From a bacterium (GTDB lineage Bacteria > Zhuqueibacterota > QNDG01 > JAFGCO01): a stretch of 64,000 bases of DNA. The stretch is taken from positions 1 to 64,000 of the forward strand of contig JAFGCO010000055.1 in the NCBI GenBank assembly GCA_016932575.1. Direction: 5' to 3'. Every line of letters starts with the position of its first letter. The first letter of the stretch is position 1. Of this stretch, positions 16,453-25,760 are shown in pieces. The notes below the pieces were generated by a model. That model searched no databases, had not been told where the DNA came from, and worked only from the letters and a program-made list of their open reading frames with translations. The position numbers and the translations under genes are program-made.

Positions 16453-17829
16453 TTAATTCAGCCGGAGGGTTAATCCGGCAAGCACTCTTTCTGCTTTTAT
16501 AGTTTCATGTGTACCCCCCGGCGTATACCCGTCCACCGTATCCCGATTCCATACACCCCGGACATAGGTTATATGGAGGGACGACATTGCATCCACACAA
16601 ATCCCGATCCCGCCGCTGAAATAACGCTTATTCAAAGAGGGATCCGCATCATATAAGGGAGAAGGGACAACCCGGTATCCCCCCCGCAGTTTCACACTGC
16701 TGCCCGGCACACGAAGCTCCGCTCCAACGCCCCAGGCCAGTACAGGCCGGAATTGTTCAGAAAACAACGGATTCTGAGATAGCAGATCGGAGTAATCGGC
16801 GTCCATGTCATAACCGCCGGGTTTCTCGAATTTTACCTGCGTCCAGTCCCGATAATTGCATGAAACAGCCAGCAGCAATTGCTTGAAAGTCAGGGCAGCG
16901 CCTCCCGATATCTGAAGTGGATAATGGATGATATATTCCCAATCATTGGTTCCCAGATCCATTTCCGAAATATAGTCATCATCAAAAATAAGTGCGTCGC
17001 TTTCGGACCAGGTTTCATGAATTCTTAAATCTGTGGGTAAATCCACAGACGCACCCAGACGAAATTCATCATTCACATGGAATAATCCCCCCAGTTTTAA
17101 TCCGACTCCGGAAAATTCGGTACTGATATCTTGGTGAAGTTCATAGGCATAAAAATCAGCTGGGTAATTGAAATATTCATCGTATATATCGTCCTGATAA
17201 AAGTCAAACAGATACTGATACTTTCCTGTGATAAATTGAATGGTGGCACCCAAATTGAAACTGGGAGACATAGCCAAACCGGCACCCAATGCAAACGCGC
17301 TCAGATTCCCGTTCTCGGATATGTCTTCAGACTGAAGCACATTGCGATCAAAATAATACGTCTGTGCATTGCCCCAGTCATCTTCTAGTTCAAAGGCCAG
17401 TCCGCTGTTCTGGGAGTTGAATCCGCTGAAATGCAAAAAACTGTCGTAATTTTTAAATCGGTGATATCCCAGCCCGAACACAAAACTTCCCCTGGTTGTA
17501 GGAAATTTATATGCCAGTCCCAGGGTCCTTAGTTTGGTGTATATCTGTCTGTCAATTTGTGTGGTTCCGGAAAAACTGGCCTCATTGTTTAAGTTGAGAT
17601 GATATAGGTCCCCGGTTATTTCAGATCTGGAAAGCAGGGCAAGTCCTGCCGGATTCCAGTAAATAGCGCTATAATCATCAGCCACAGCAGTAAATGCGTT
17701 TCCCAGGGCCGTTGCTTTCACACCAATCCCTTCTTCATTTTCCATAAAATTAATGGCTTCATCCGGTGTTTGAGCATTTAAAAATGCAGTCAAAAAAATT
17801 GCTGAAATCATTAATGTTATTTTAAACAT
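16453..17829 (-). CDS. OmpP1/FadL-family outer membrane transport protein
   Basis: A 458-residue outer-membrane barrel. The start is placed at ATG 17829 because AAGGAGG lies 6 bases upstream and the product then opens with a clean signal peptide (MFKITLMISAIFLTAFLNAQ). The mature N-terminus has the family signature: GVKATALGNAFTAVADD followed by SAIYWNPAGLALL. Alternating strands follow, with typical segments such as GGAALTFKQLLLAV and a terminal AGLTLRLN. FadL/TodX relatives bring hydrophobic molecules across the outer membrane, and close relatives in FCB bacteria (PorV) act in type IX secretion; I cannot choose between them. The upstream neighbour is a Trp/Tyr-rich lipoprotein only 43 bases away, so co-transcription is likely. 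Confidence 0.85.
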   Translation of the reverse strand: MFKITLMISAIFLTAFLNAQTPDEAINFMENEEGIGVKATALGNAFTAVADDYSAIYWNPAGLALLSRSEITGDLYHLNLNNEASFSGTTQIDRQIYTKLRTLGLAYKFPTTRGSFVFGLGYHRFKNYDSFLHFSGFNSQNSGLAFELEDDWGNAQTYYFDRNVLQSEDISENGNLSAFALGAGLAMSPSFNLGATIQFITGKYQYLFDFYQDDIYDEYFNYPADFYAYELHQDISTEFSGVGLKLGGLFHVNDEFRLGASVDLPTDLRIHETWSESDALIFDDDYISEMDLGTNDWEYIIHYPLQISGGAALTFKQLLLAVSCNYRDWTQVKFEKPGGYDMDADYSDLLSQNPLFSEQFRPVLAWGVGAELRVPGSSVKLRGGYRVVPSPLYDADPSLNKRYFSGGIGICVDAMSSLHITYVRGVWNRDTVDGYTPGGTHETIKAERVLAGLTLRLN

Positions 17830-17872
17830 GATGCACCTCCTTGTTATCATAATCCTTGAGGATTGTTGACTG

Positions 17873-19153
17873 TCATCTTCGTCTGTTCGAACTGCTGCTT
17901 TTTTCTGACTTTTTCTTTGTCAAGGATGATCGTTTCGTGGACCGGGAAACGGATCGGCTTTTCTGGTTGCCGGCTCCGGAGGTCTTTGAATTCCCGGAAG
18001 AGGATCCGGCAGAAGACGTATTCGGCTTTTGTTCCGAAGATGATGGGGATGACTTTTTGGACAACTTATTTTTATTGGACACAGGGCTCGACTGAGATGA
18101 ACTGCGCTTTTGTAGCGTGCTGGAAGATGTCTTTTTCGATACAGACACAGAAGACCGCTGAAGCACTTTTTTTCTCACAGACCTTGTTTCCTGTATTGCA
18201 TTTGATTTGGATGTTGGTTGTTGGCTGGATTGGGACGATTGAACTTTACGGACGCTTTGCATGGATGAAGAAGACCGCTTGTTGGATGTTTTCAATACGC
18301 GGGATGTCGGTGTGGAACGACGATTCGAATTGCGTGAAGGTTCTGCAGTTCCGTTTGGAACAGATGGTGAAGCAGAAGCTGCCAATCGAGAAGTGCCCTG
18401 CCTCTGGTTTGTATTTGAATCGCTTCTTGAAGTATTTTGATTCATCGCGACACGGCTGCTTCTGTTTGGGCGTTTCTGTGTACTGTAAGATTCGTTTCGA
18501 TCCATATGAACAGTTCGGCCAGCCGTACCGGATTTATTCAAACGGGATCCGGAGGAAACACGGCTCTGGTTTCGAACCACCGATTCTCTTGAGGTTGAAG
18601 AACGAGAAGCCATCCCCGTTTTTTCTAAATGCGGAGCTTGCCGGATACGATGCTCACGATAACCGAACGTTCTCTTTGTAAATCCTGCGGGAGTATGATA
18701 CATTCGATGATCCTGATGCCAGGTGCGAGGTGAATTCCAGGCATACCTGTAGGGAGAATAAAATACAGCCGGATGCCAGGATGGATAAGGATAAGCGGCC
18801 CACCCGTAGTGATACCATGAAACACTCCAGTAAGTCGGGTGATACGACACATTCCACCAGGGATCATAGTACGCATACCAGTACCAATCAGGCCACCTGA
18901 CACAAACATTCACCATGGGATCATCGCAATAGATATATTGCACCCAGGGGGGACGGTGTATGGGTACATAATCGTACCAGCTGTTGTAAACAACAACCTC
19001 AAAATCCTCATCCTCATCGAATTCTTCTATAACATATCCTGTGGATATACTCGAAGGAGCATGAAACACAGAAAACGAGGTGTAACAACCGCTGAACAGA
19101 AGGGTAGAAACACCTGGAATGCATATTATTAAAAATTTTATTTTTGATAACAT
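17873..19153 (-). CDS. Trp/Tyr-rich lipoprotein with long Ser/Arg-rich low-complexity tail
   Basis: A 426-residue probable lipoprotein with lipobox LFSGC at Cys23, preceded by a strong GGAGGG ribosome site. Residues 50-150 are unusually rich in Trp, Tyr, Pro and His (WPDWYWYAYYDPWW, then WSVSWYHYGWAAYPYP). Residues 190-426 are a disordered Ser/Arg/Lys/Thr tail with many SSS and RSS runs and no hydrophobic core. This resembles other uncharacterised envelope lipoproteins of FCB bacteria, but I do not recognise a named domain. The strongly basic tail could bind nucleic acid, polyanionic polysaccharide or peptidoglycan. Low-complexity coding here creates a long antisense frame that I regard as spurious. 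Confidence 0.8.
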   Translation of the reverse strand: MLSKIKFLIICIPGVSTLLFSGCYTSFSVFHAPSSISTGYVIEEFDEDEDFEVVVYNSWYDYVPIHRPPWVQYIYCDDPMVNVCVRWPDWYWYAYYDPWWNVSYHPTYWSVSWYHYGWAAYPYPSWHPAVFYSPYRYAWNSPRTWHQDHRMYHTPAGFTKRTFGYREHRIRQAPHLEKTGMASRSSTSRESVVRNQSRVSSGSRLNKSGTAGRTVHMDRNESYSTQKRPNRSSRVAMNQNTSRSDSNTNQRQGTSRLAASASPSVPNGTAEPSRNSNRRSTPTSRVLKTSNKRSSSSMQSVRKVQSSQSSQQPTSKSNAIQETRSVRKKVLQRSSVSVSKKTSSSTLQKRSSSQSSPVSNKNKLSKKSSPSSSEQKPNTSSAGSSSGNSKTSGAGNQKSRSVSRSTKRSSLTKKKSEKSSSSNRRR

Positions 19154-19334
19154 GACCGCCCTCCTTTCAAAAAGTATGAAAGTTCAATGAATAGAACAGT
19201 CAAATGCTATGCCAAAACAGAGTAATTGGAATTAAGTATTTATATTATAATTAATTAGGTAAAGTATGAAATGAAGCAGGAAACGTAATAATGTAAACTA
19301 TATTTACATAATAAAGAAATAGTGTTAACATAAG

Positions 19335-20759
19335 TTACAATTCATCTGGATCAATCTGATACCGTTTTAATTTTTTATACAGCCCGACACGACTGATTTC
19401 CAGCCTTTCCGCAGCTTTAAGCACATTGCCTTTAGTATTATTAAGAGCATCCGTTATCATTTGTTTTTCCAATGCCTCGACATGGTCTTTCAGTCCATGG
19501 AATGACTCGGATTTAAAACTCGTTTTGGAATGATGAAATCGTGGTGAAAGCAGTTCAGAGGAAATGGGGTTTCTATCTTCTGCCAGAGTCACGGCACGCT
19601 CTATTTCATTTTCCAGTTCCCGTATATTGCCAGGAAAATCAGCCTGCTTTAGCAACATCAGAGCGTCTTCCGTCAATCCGGAAATTGGCTTATTAATTCT
19701 TTCAGCGTATTTCCTGATAAAGAAATCCGCCAGCTCGGGAATGTCTTCCCGCCTTTCACGTAACGCAGGAAGTCGGACCGGAAACACACATAACCGATAA
19801 TACAAGTCTTCCCTGAAACGGCCAGCTTTAACCTCTGCCTCCAGATCCTTATTTGTAGCTGCGATAACTCGCACATCGGTATTTATGCTTCTTGGACTTC
19901 CAACAGGTTTGATTTCTCCCTCCTGTAACACCCGCAAGAGTCTCAGCTGCATGGCCGGAGAAGTATCCCCGATTTCGTCTAAAAAAACCGTGCCTTCATG
20001 CGCCAATTCAAAAATACCCTGCTTTCGGGCAATTGCGCCGGTAAAAGCACCTTTAACATGACCGAACAGTTCGCTCTCCAAAAGCGAATCCGGCAGGGCG
20101 CCACAATTTTGTGCGACAAACATTTTTGTTTTCCGCTGACTGTTAAAGTGGATTGCCTTTGCCAGCATCTCTTTCCCCGTGCCGGTTTCACCGAGAAGAA
20201 GTACCGTAGTGGGAGTATCTATGACTTTGGAGATGAGTTTAAATACATTCAACATCTGCGGACTGTGACCGATCAAATGATGAAAATCGTATTTTTTTTC
20301 CAGATGCTGATGAAGCTGTACGTTTTCCTGTATAAGCATTTGGTTGGCAGCCTGTAATTCGGCCGTAAGCTTTCGATTTACCTGAATTAGACGGTATCGT
20401 TCCACTGCCCTTTGAACCAAAAGCAACAATTCATCCGGTTCCCATGGTTTGGAAACATAATAAAAAATATGCCCGCGATTGACGGCTTCGATAGAAGCCT
20501 GAAGATCTGCATAGGCAGTAATAAGAATACGTATTGTATCCGGCTGTAACTCCAATGATTGAGATAAAAATTCCACACCGGTCATTTTAGGCATACGCTG
20601 ATCAGCAAGAATCACTGATACCTTATGCTTCCTTAGCTCGTTCAGTGCTTCCTGGCCATTCCCTGCGCGGTACACCCTGTATGTCTCCTTAAACAGACAC
20701 TCCAGGGAATTAAGTATTTCCGGCTGGTCATCAACAATAAGCAAGGCATCTTTTTTCAT
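19335..20759 (-). CDS. Sigma-54-dependent response regulator (NtrC family)
   Basis: A 474-residue regulator with three domains. The receiver (residues 1-120) has the acidic pair DDQ near the N-terminus, the phospho-acceptor Asp in VILADQRMPKMTG and the conserved Lys in VSKPWEP. The AAA+ sigma-54 activation domain (about 160-390) has Walker A GETGTGKE, the sigma-54 contact loop GAFTGA, Walker B VFLDEIGD and the R-finger region REDLYYRL. The C-terminal Fis-type helix-turn-helix is NVLKAAERLEISRVGLYKKLKR. It should activate sigma-54 promoters when phosphorylated. A likely partner kinase, with a propeller sensor, lies two genes upstream. I see no clear Shine-Dalgarno before ATG 20759. Confidence 0.95.
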   Translation of the reverse strand: MKKDALLIVDDQPEILNSLECLFKETYRVYRAGNGQEALNELRKHKVSVILADQRMPKMTGVEFLSQSLELQPDTIRILITAYADLQASIEAVNRGHIFYYVSKPWEPDELLLLVQRAVERYRLIQVNRKLTAELQAANQMLIQENVQLHQHLEKKYDFHHLIGHSPQMLNVFKLISKVIDTPTTVLLLGETGTGKEMLAKAIHFNSQRKTKMFVAQNCGALPDSLLESELFGHVKGAFTGAIARKQGIFELAHEGTVFLDEIGDTSPAMQLRLLRVLQEGEIKPVGSPRSINTDVRVIAATNKDLEAEVKAGRFREDLYYRLCVFPVRLPALRERREDIPELADFFIRKYAERINKPISGLTEDALMLLKQADFPGNIRELENEIERAVTLAEDRNPISSELLSPRFHHSKTSFKSESFHGLKDHVEALEKQMITDALNNTKGNVLKAAERLEISRVGLYKKLKRYQIDPDEL

Positions 20760-20864
20760 GAAAAATCGACATTTTAATTGTAAATAATTATTATATTCAG
20801 GCTGAATTTGCTTCGATTGTTACATTAATAAATTAACTTTCGATTTTTATATATTTGAGCTCAT

Positions 20865-22208
20865 TCATTCCTCTTGAGTCTCTGCTCTCAATTTCCCCGC
20901 CAGTCCTTTTTTCATAAATGTAATGGTTTCTTCGCGACTCCTGGCCACCCATGTATATATTCCCTCATACATTTCATAACTGTTTTTGGTAATGGTTTGC
21001 TGAAATCTTACTAAATAGAGGATTCTGTTATCCAGACCGAAGAAAGAAGTTAACGTCCCATAAATATCAAAATAATCCCCTTCATAGTTATTTTCTCCAC
21101 TGGATAATTGAATTTCGTGGACAAACTTAGCGCAGACCTGCCCGTCCACAAGTACATAATCGGACAAAGTCACCTCTCCGGTCCCCTGTAATTGTTGACC
21201 TTGATAACTTATTTGAATTTCATAACCTTCCTTTTCACTGATTTTCTGTATGGATTCGGGCATGCGAAACAAAAGGTGCAAATATGCACAGTCAGAACTT
21301 AAAACCGATTGAATCCGACCATTTTCCTGCAGATGCCGGACATGAATATCTGAAATCTCGACCGCATTATCGGGAGCAAACATATTAAAAATACCCATGT
21401 CATATTCTTCTGATCGCTTACAGTCGGTGAAGGAAATATCCGCATTTCCGTCTCCGAGGCTTTTTATTGTCATTTTACCGGCAACACGGCCGCTGCTTGC
21501 AAAAGGATCTCTGGTTTGATTATGGATTTGATCCATATCTGGATCATAGGCATTCAGGCTGGCTGCCTCCTTATAAACTCGTTCAAAATCGTATTGAATG
21601 TTCTTTTTATTTTTAAAATTCAACTGATAAACATGAAATCCATCGGATACTGAAGCTTGACGGAAATATGTAAACATTTTATTATGCAGTGCGGGAATTT
21701 CTTTGGCACCTTTTGGAATAAACATTGGAAGAATCAATCCAAAAACGACCACACAGATACCGGCAATAATCACCCATACGGGCACACCGCGTTCCCGAAG
21801 TGAATCATAGACTAGGGTCAGCAGGTTATGATTGGTATGAATTGAAGGTTGTAACGCATACCCGCATTCTTCACAGGTTTCCTGCAACAGCTGTTTTTTA
21901 CGGCACTTTGGACAGATGATAATCCTTGAAGCTGTTTCAGAAGGAAGTTTCATCTGGTTTTTAATATACTCCGGATCCATCCACTCGATGGTGCAAATCG
22001 CGCCGGCTTTAAGAAAAGCCTCCCGATATTTCATTGCTTCTTGCCGTTTGACGTTTTTCTTTATGGTAACGGGCTTACCAGAAAACAATTGCTCAACAGC
22101 CAAATCGCTCAGCTTAAACCTTTCAGCCAGGCTTTTTTTAACAACCTCCATATCATAACCAAGAAGCACCTTTCCCTTGAAAACGACTTTTACCAACTGT
22201 CCTTGCAT
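20865..22208 (-). CDS. Zinc-ribbon, single-pass membrane protein with N-terminal 'FSGKP' domain
   Basis: A 447-residue protein of unknown function. Residues 1-75 form a small alpha/beta domain with the signature VEQLFSGKPVTIKKNV and AFLKAGAICTIE. The same domain occurs at the N-terminus of RDD/DUF805-type membrane proteins in Proteobacteria. A zinc ribbon follows (CPKCRKKQLLQETCEECG, about 98-115), then one transmembrane helix (about 143-163, VWVIIAGICVVVFGLILP). The remaining 280 residues are a soluble, beta-rich domain predicted outside the inner membrane. It lies between the NtrC-type regulator and the propeller histidine kinase on the same strand, so a link to that signalling pair is possible. 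ATG 22208 has a GAGG box 7 bases upstream. Confidence 0.75.
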   Translation of the reverse strand: MQGQLVKVVFKGKVLLGYDMEVVKKSLAERFKLSDLAVEQLFSGKPVTIKKNVKRQEAMKYREAFLKAGAICTIEWMDPEYIKNQMKLPSETASRIIICPKCRKKQLLQETCEECGYALQPSIHTNHNLLTLVYDSLRERGVPVWVIIAGICVVVFGLILPMFIPKGAKEIPALHNKMFTYFRQASVSDGFHVYQLNFKNKKNIQYDFERVYKEAASLNAYDPDMDQIHNQTRDPFASSGRVAGKMTIKSLGDGNADISFTDCKRSEEYDMGIFNMFAPDNAVEISDIHVRHLQENGRIQSVLSSDCAYLHLLFRMPESIQKISEKEGYEIQISYQGQQLQGTGEVTLSDYVLVDGQVCAKFVHEIQLSSGENNYEGDYFDIYGTLTSFFGLDNRILYLVRFQQTITKNSYEMYEGIYTWVARSREETITFMKKGLAGKLRAETQEE

Positions 22209-22574
22209 AAATCTGCCTCACTTCTTTACAATCTTCTGTTTGGTTGAAATAAGTGTGATTAAAACGACCGCTCTCTTTTTGAAAATACCGCCTTACATTA
22301 TGCAACAAATATAATTAAACAAGCGAATGAATGCATGAAATTTAGACCTCTCGGAATCAAAGACTTTACCGCACTGTATCAGCGAATACATAATTACCTC
22401 AAGCACCAAAAAAATAAAATGTTATAAAAGGCTTTTTATTACTTTTATCTCAAATACAATACAGCTTTTTTTCTCAGGTTTGATTGTTTAAAACCTAATA
22501 TGCCTTTAAAATTTTAGGTTATATAATTGTATCACATATGTTTATTTTGCAAAAACATTGCCATGTCTCCAAAA
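22209..22574. other. AT-rich intergenic region
   Basis: About 365 nt between the kinase gene and the zinc-ribbon gene, both on the minus strand. It holds a weak AT-rich hairpin (see 22492-22520). I see no gene or RNA motif. Confidence 0.6.
22492..22520 (-). terminator. Weak candidate terminator downstream of the propeller histidine kinase
   Basis: Seven-base arms AACCTAA/TTAGGTT form a hairpin followed on the minus strand by TTTT. It lies about 55 nt past the kinase stop. The stem is AT-rich and short, so this is tentative. Confidence 0.3.
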
Positions 22575-25500
22575 TTACCGTGGTAGAGTCATAATGACCT
22601 CGGTGCCTTCTTCAGGATTGCTGTCAATCCTGATTTCTCCGCCATGTTGCTTAATGATTGCATATGAAATACTCAGCCCCAGACCAGTACCTTCACCAAC
22701 ATCTTTTGTGGTATAAAAAGGTTCGAAAATATGCGGCAATATATTCGAATCAATTCCACACCCATTATCCCGGATTCGAATTTCGCACTGCTGACCGGTA
22801 TCCAGTGTCTCAATCCAGATGTCACCCTGTTTATAAATGGCTTGTGCTGAATTTGAAAGCACGTTGAGAAACACTTGATTCAGTTGGCCGATATTGCACT
22901 CCAGTATTCCTGAGGATTGAAAAGAACGGTGCACCTGAATTCGGTTTGATAACCGCGGGTGAAGTATCATTAGACAGGTTTCAAGGCCCTCATGAATGTT
23001 TGAACGCTTACGTTCCGCCTGATCAATATGTGAAAAACGCCTTAAATGCTCTACCAGTGTATTGACCATACGGCTCCCTTTCAAAGCGTCTTCAATTAAA
23101 GATTCCATATCGTTATGAAATTTTATCGCTTTAGCACCTTGTCCACTAAAATGCCGTTCTATTTTTTTTAAAGAGGCTTTTAACTGTTTTAAATTGGCAT
23201 AGATAAAACCCACCGGATTATTCAATTCATGTGAAATGCCCGCTACCAGTTGACCCAGGGAAGCCATTTTTTCAGAGTGAATAAGCTGAGATTCAGTTTG
23301 TTTGAGTTCATCATAAAGCTGTTGAAGCGCCTGATTTTTCTGATCCAGGTTTCGATTTACTATTTCCAGTTCGCGTAAATAGGATTCACGGACCTCTGCC
23401 GCTGTCAGCTGTTTTATCATATCGTTCGATCGACGCACATAGGCATTGTTCTCTAAGGCGACGGCTAATTGATTGGCCAAAGCCCTGAACAGCGCTTTCT
23501 CTTCTGAACTGGCAGTTTTCATGGGCCGGTTTGTCCCCAGTGTGAGCAGTCCAAAAAATTGATCACGCTGAATTGCGAGAATAATATCAGCCTGGCAAAT
23601 TTTAAACATCATACTGTCTGGATATTCCTCGAACAGCAGTATCTGTTGCTTTTGTATATGCTTGATTTCGGTCTGCCAGGAGGACTGCTGAATTACAGAA
23701 AAATCAATCTCGCATCCCTGACAATGATGATGATAAAACCGCTTTTTTGAATCATCATAGAGCAGCATACAGCTCCGGCTGTATTCCGTTGTCTGCGTTA
23801 ATCGATCTGATACAAGAGCTAGAAGCTCTTCATCTTTGTGAATAGTGGTCACACGATTGCTCAATTCGATAAGCACATTCCGATATTTTTCACGATCCCG
23901 GCGAAATTGACGAAGACGTTCACCATAAAGAAGCAACATGACCCAGAAAACGAACACCATGCCATTGATAATAAACAGTTTTGTGGTCAGTGGATAGGGA
24001 TTCAGAACAGTCATCACAACCATGGCAAATCCCAAAAAACCGGTCACAACGACACTGACAGTACCTCTATGCCACTGATAACGCTTTCTACCAATCCATA
24101 TAATCATTACCAACATTCCGAAAAACATCACTGAAAATAACAATTCGATCCAGAACCTTTCACGCAAAGTCAGCCTATAAATCCGCTGCCGAGTTTCAAT
24201 CCACCAGCGTAAAAACGCTCTTTTTTCACAAATCATTATTGACCGACCTGCGGGTACATTTTTACGAATCACAGTCTGTCCGCAGGGAAACTGCACATAA
24301 AAATCCACTAAACGAACAGTATCCAATCCAAAATGAAGGATCAAATCGTTCATAGACAGATACCCCCCTCCACCCTCAACCTCACGAAAACCAAGCAGGT
24401 ATTCTCTTTCCCCCAGATGTCCTGCTGAAAAAACAGCGGCTTTGGCACCAATAGCATCCCTGTTTGATCCCACACCCTGAAGACGAATTTCAAGAAAGGA
24501 AGAATCGTTTTGTGGATTCAGAAAAAGCAGACTGAACGTATCTTTGTTGGCAACAAACAGGTCCATATCTCCATCGTCATCTACATCTGCAACTGCTGTA
24601 CCTGTGCTGTAAGCCTGTTGGGAAGGCAGTCGCATATTGTCTGAATAATTCATTTCAAAAGTTCCGTCTTGACGATTTCTGTAAAATCGATTGGGACCAA
24701 TATTTGTAATAAAAACATCGGGCCATCGATCATGATCAAAATCCGCAATCACACATCCGTATGACATGCCAGAATCGTCCAGCCCGGAAATCCGGCTGAT
24801 ATCATGAAAAATCCAGTTTTCAGAACCTGAGGATGTCTCATTCCGGTAAATAAAATTCTGCCCCTCCTGGTTAGTAATAATCAGATCGGAATCTCCATCG
24901 ATATCAAGATCTCCAAAGCAGGGGGCATTGGTACTGAACGATTGAACCAGGGACGGCAGTTTTAATAACATTAATGTAAATCCCCGGTCTCCGTCATTAC
25001 GATAAAACCGATCAGGTCCATACCAGTTACATACATACAAATCGGGATCGCCATCCAGGTCCACATCACAAAATGCCGCCCCTTGACTGACGTCCTGTTC
25101 CTTAATTCCCCACGCTTCGGAAGACTCGATAAATTGATTTTTCCCTGTATGAATAAGCAGATAATTGGGGAAATGTTCATCCGTAATAAACAGATCCAAC
25201 CAACCGTCACAATTCACATCCGCAGTAATAACGGCATTTGCATCCACCGGAGGAAAAAGCGGCAGTTGTTGATCGACTGTCGTAAACCGAAGTTGTCCAT
25301 CATTCCGAAACAGCTGAATGGTTTCTCCCCATCCAGTCAGCATCACATCACCGTCACCGTCATTATCAAAATCTGCCAGCACGGTGCCCAATTCCAAGTT
25401 CAGGGAATCCATGGGCATTAAATTCCCTCCCAGACCTGATTCTACAGTGGCATCCTGGAATGGAAATCCCGGTCCCTGGTTAATTAAAAGCCGGTTCACG

Positions 25501-25715
25501 CCGCGAAAACTGACAAGATATAAATCAGGTCTGTGATCCTGATTCAAATCTCGAAATCCAACACCATATACATCTTGCACATCAGGAATCAGGCGAGCCT
25601 GCTGGGGTGCCGAAAACATGGGAAAAATGCGTTCATGATGCGTTTGGGAATAAATGAACGGGGAAATGACTGAAATAATAATGATTATTTTAATAAAATT
25701 AAACTGAAATTTCAT
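22575..25715 (-). CDS. Hybrid sensor histidine kinase with periplasmic FG-GAP/ASPIC-UnbV propeller
   Basis: A 1046-residue kinase. A signal peptide (1-23) precedes FG-GAP/VCBS blades from residue 45 to 400, for example ADFDNDGDGDV, CDVDLDGDPDLYV, GDLDIDGDSDLII and ADVDDDGDMDLFV. An ASPIC/UnbV domain follows (about 405-495, GAKAAVFSAGH and HFGLDTVRLVDF). Three transmembrane helices (about 523-541, 553-571, 580-598) give a periplasmic sensor and cytoplasmic output. A GAF-like domain (610-755) leads to a coiled coil and HisKA with His829 in GISHELNNP. The ATPase has NVLSNSAQAI, DNGCGI and GTGLGLS. FG-GAP/ASPIC domains are usually in secreted or adhesive proteins, so this sensor is unusual. It may phosphorylate the NtrC-type regulator encoded two genes downstream. 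Confidence 0.9.
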   Translation of the reverse strand: MKFQFNFIKIIIIISVISPFIYSQTHHERIFPMFSAPQQARLIPDVQDVYGVGFRDLNQDHRPDLYLVSFRGVNRLLINQGPGFPFQDATVESGLGGNLMPMDSLNLELGTVLADFDNDGDGDVMLTGWGETIQLFRNDGQLRFTTVDQQLPLFPPVDANAVITADVNCDGWLDLFITDEHFPNYLLIHTGKNQFIESSEAWGIKEQDVSQGAAFCDVDLDGDPDLYVCNWYGPDRFYRNDGDRGFTLMLLKLPSLVQSFSTNAPCFGDLDIDGDSDLIITNQEGQNFIYRNETSSGSENWIFHDISRISGLDDSGMSYGCVIADFDHDRWPDVFITNIGPNRFYRNRQDGTFEMNYSDNMRLPSQQAYSTGTAVADVDDDGDMDLFVANKDTFSLLFLNPQNDSSFLEIRLQGVGSNRDAIGAKAAVFSAGHLGEREYLLGFREVEGGGGYLSMNDLILHFGLDTVRLVDFYVQFPCGQTVIRKNVPAGRSIMICEKRAFLRWWIETRQRIYRLTLRERFWIELLFSVMFFGMLVMIIWIGRKRYQWHRGTVSVVVTGFLGFAMVVMTVLNPYPLTTKLFIINGMVFVFWVMLLLYGERLRQFRRDREKYRNVLIELSNRVTTIHKDEELLALVSDRLTQTTEYSRSCMLLYDDSKKRFYHHHCQGCEIDFSVIQQSSWQTEIKHIQKQQILLFEEYPDSMMFKICQADIILAIQRDQFFGLLTLGTNRPMKTASSEEKALFRALANQLAVALENNAYVRRSNDMIKQLTAAEVRESYLRELEIVNRNLDQKNQALQQLYDELKQTESQLIHSEKMASLGQLVAGISHELNNPVGFIYANLKQLKASLKKIERHFSGQGAKAIKFHNDMESLIEDALKGSRMVNTLVEHLRRFSHIDQAERKRSNIHEGLETCLMILHPRLSNRIQVHRSFQSSGILECNIGQLNQVFLNVLSNSAQAIYKQGDIWIETLDTGQQCEIRIRDNGCGIDSNILPHIFEPFYTTKDVGEGTGLGLSISYAIIKQHGGEIRIDSNPEEGTEVIMTLPR

Positions 25716-25760
25716 TTTATATCGCCAACGGATATCCAGTTATCTTCTATGCTGTCATTA

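Noticed and set aside
17863-18681. Plus-strand frame of 272 codons opposite the Ser/Arg-rich lipoprotein
   Set aside because: It lies entirely antisense to a gene with a signal peptide and strong ribosome site. Its composition reflects the low-complexity Ser/Arg codons on the other strand, it has no ribosome site, and no recognisable domain.
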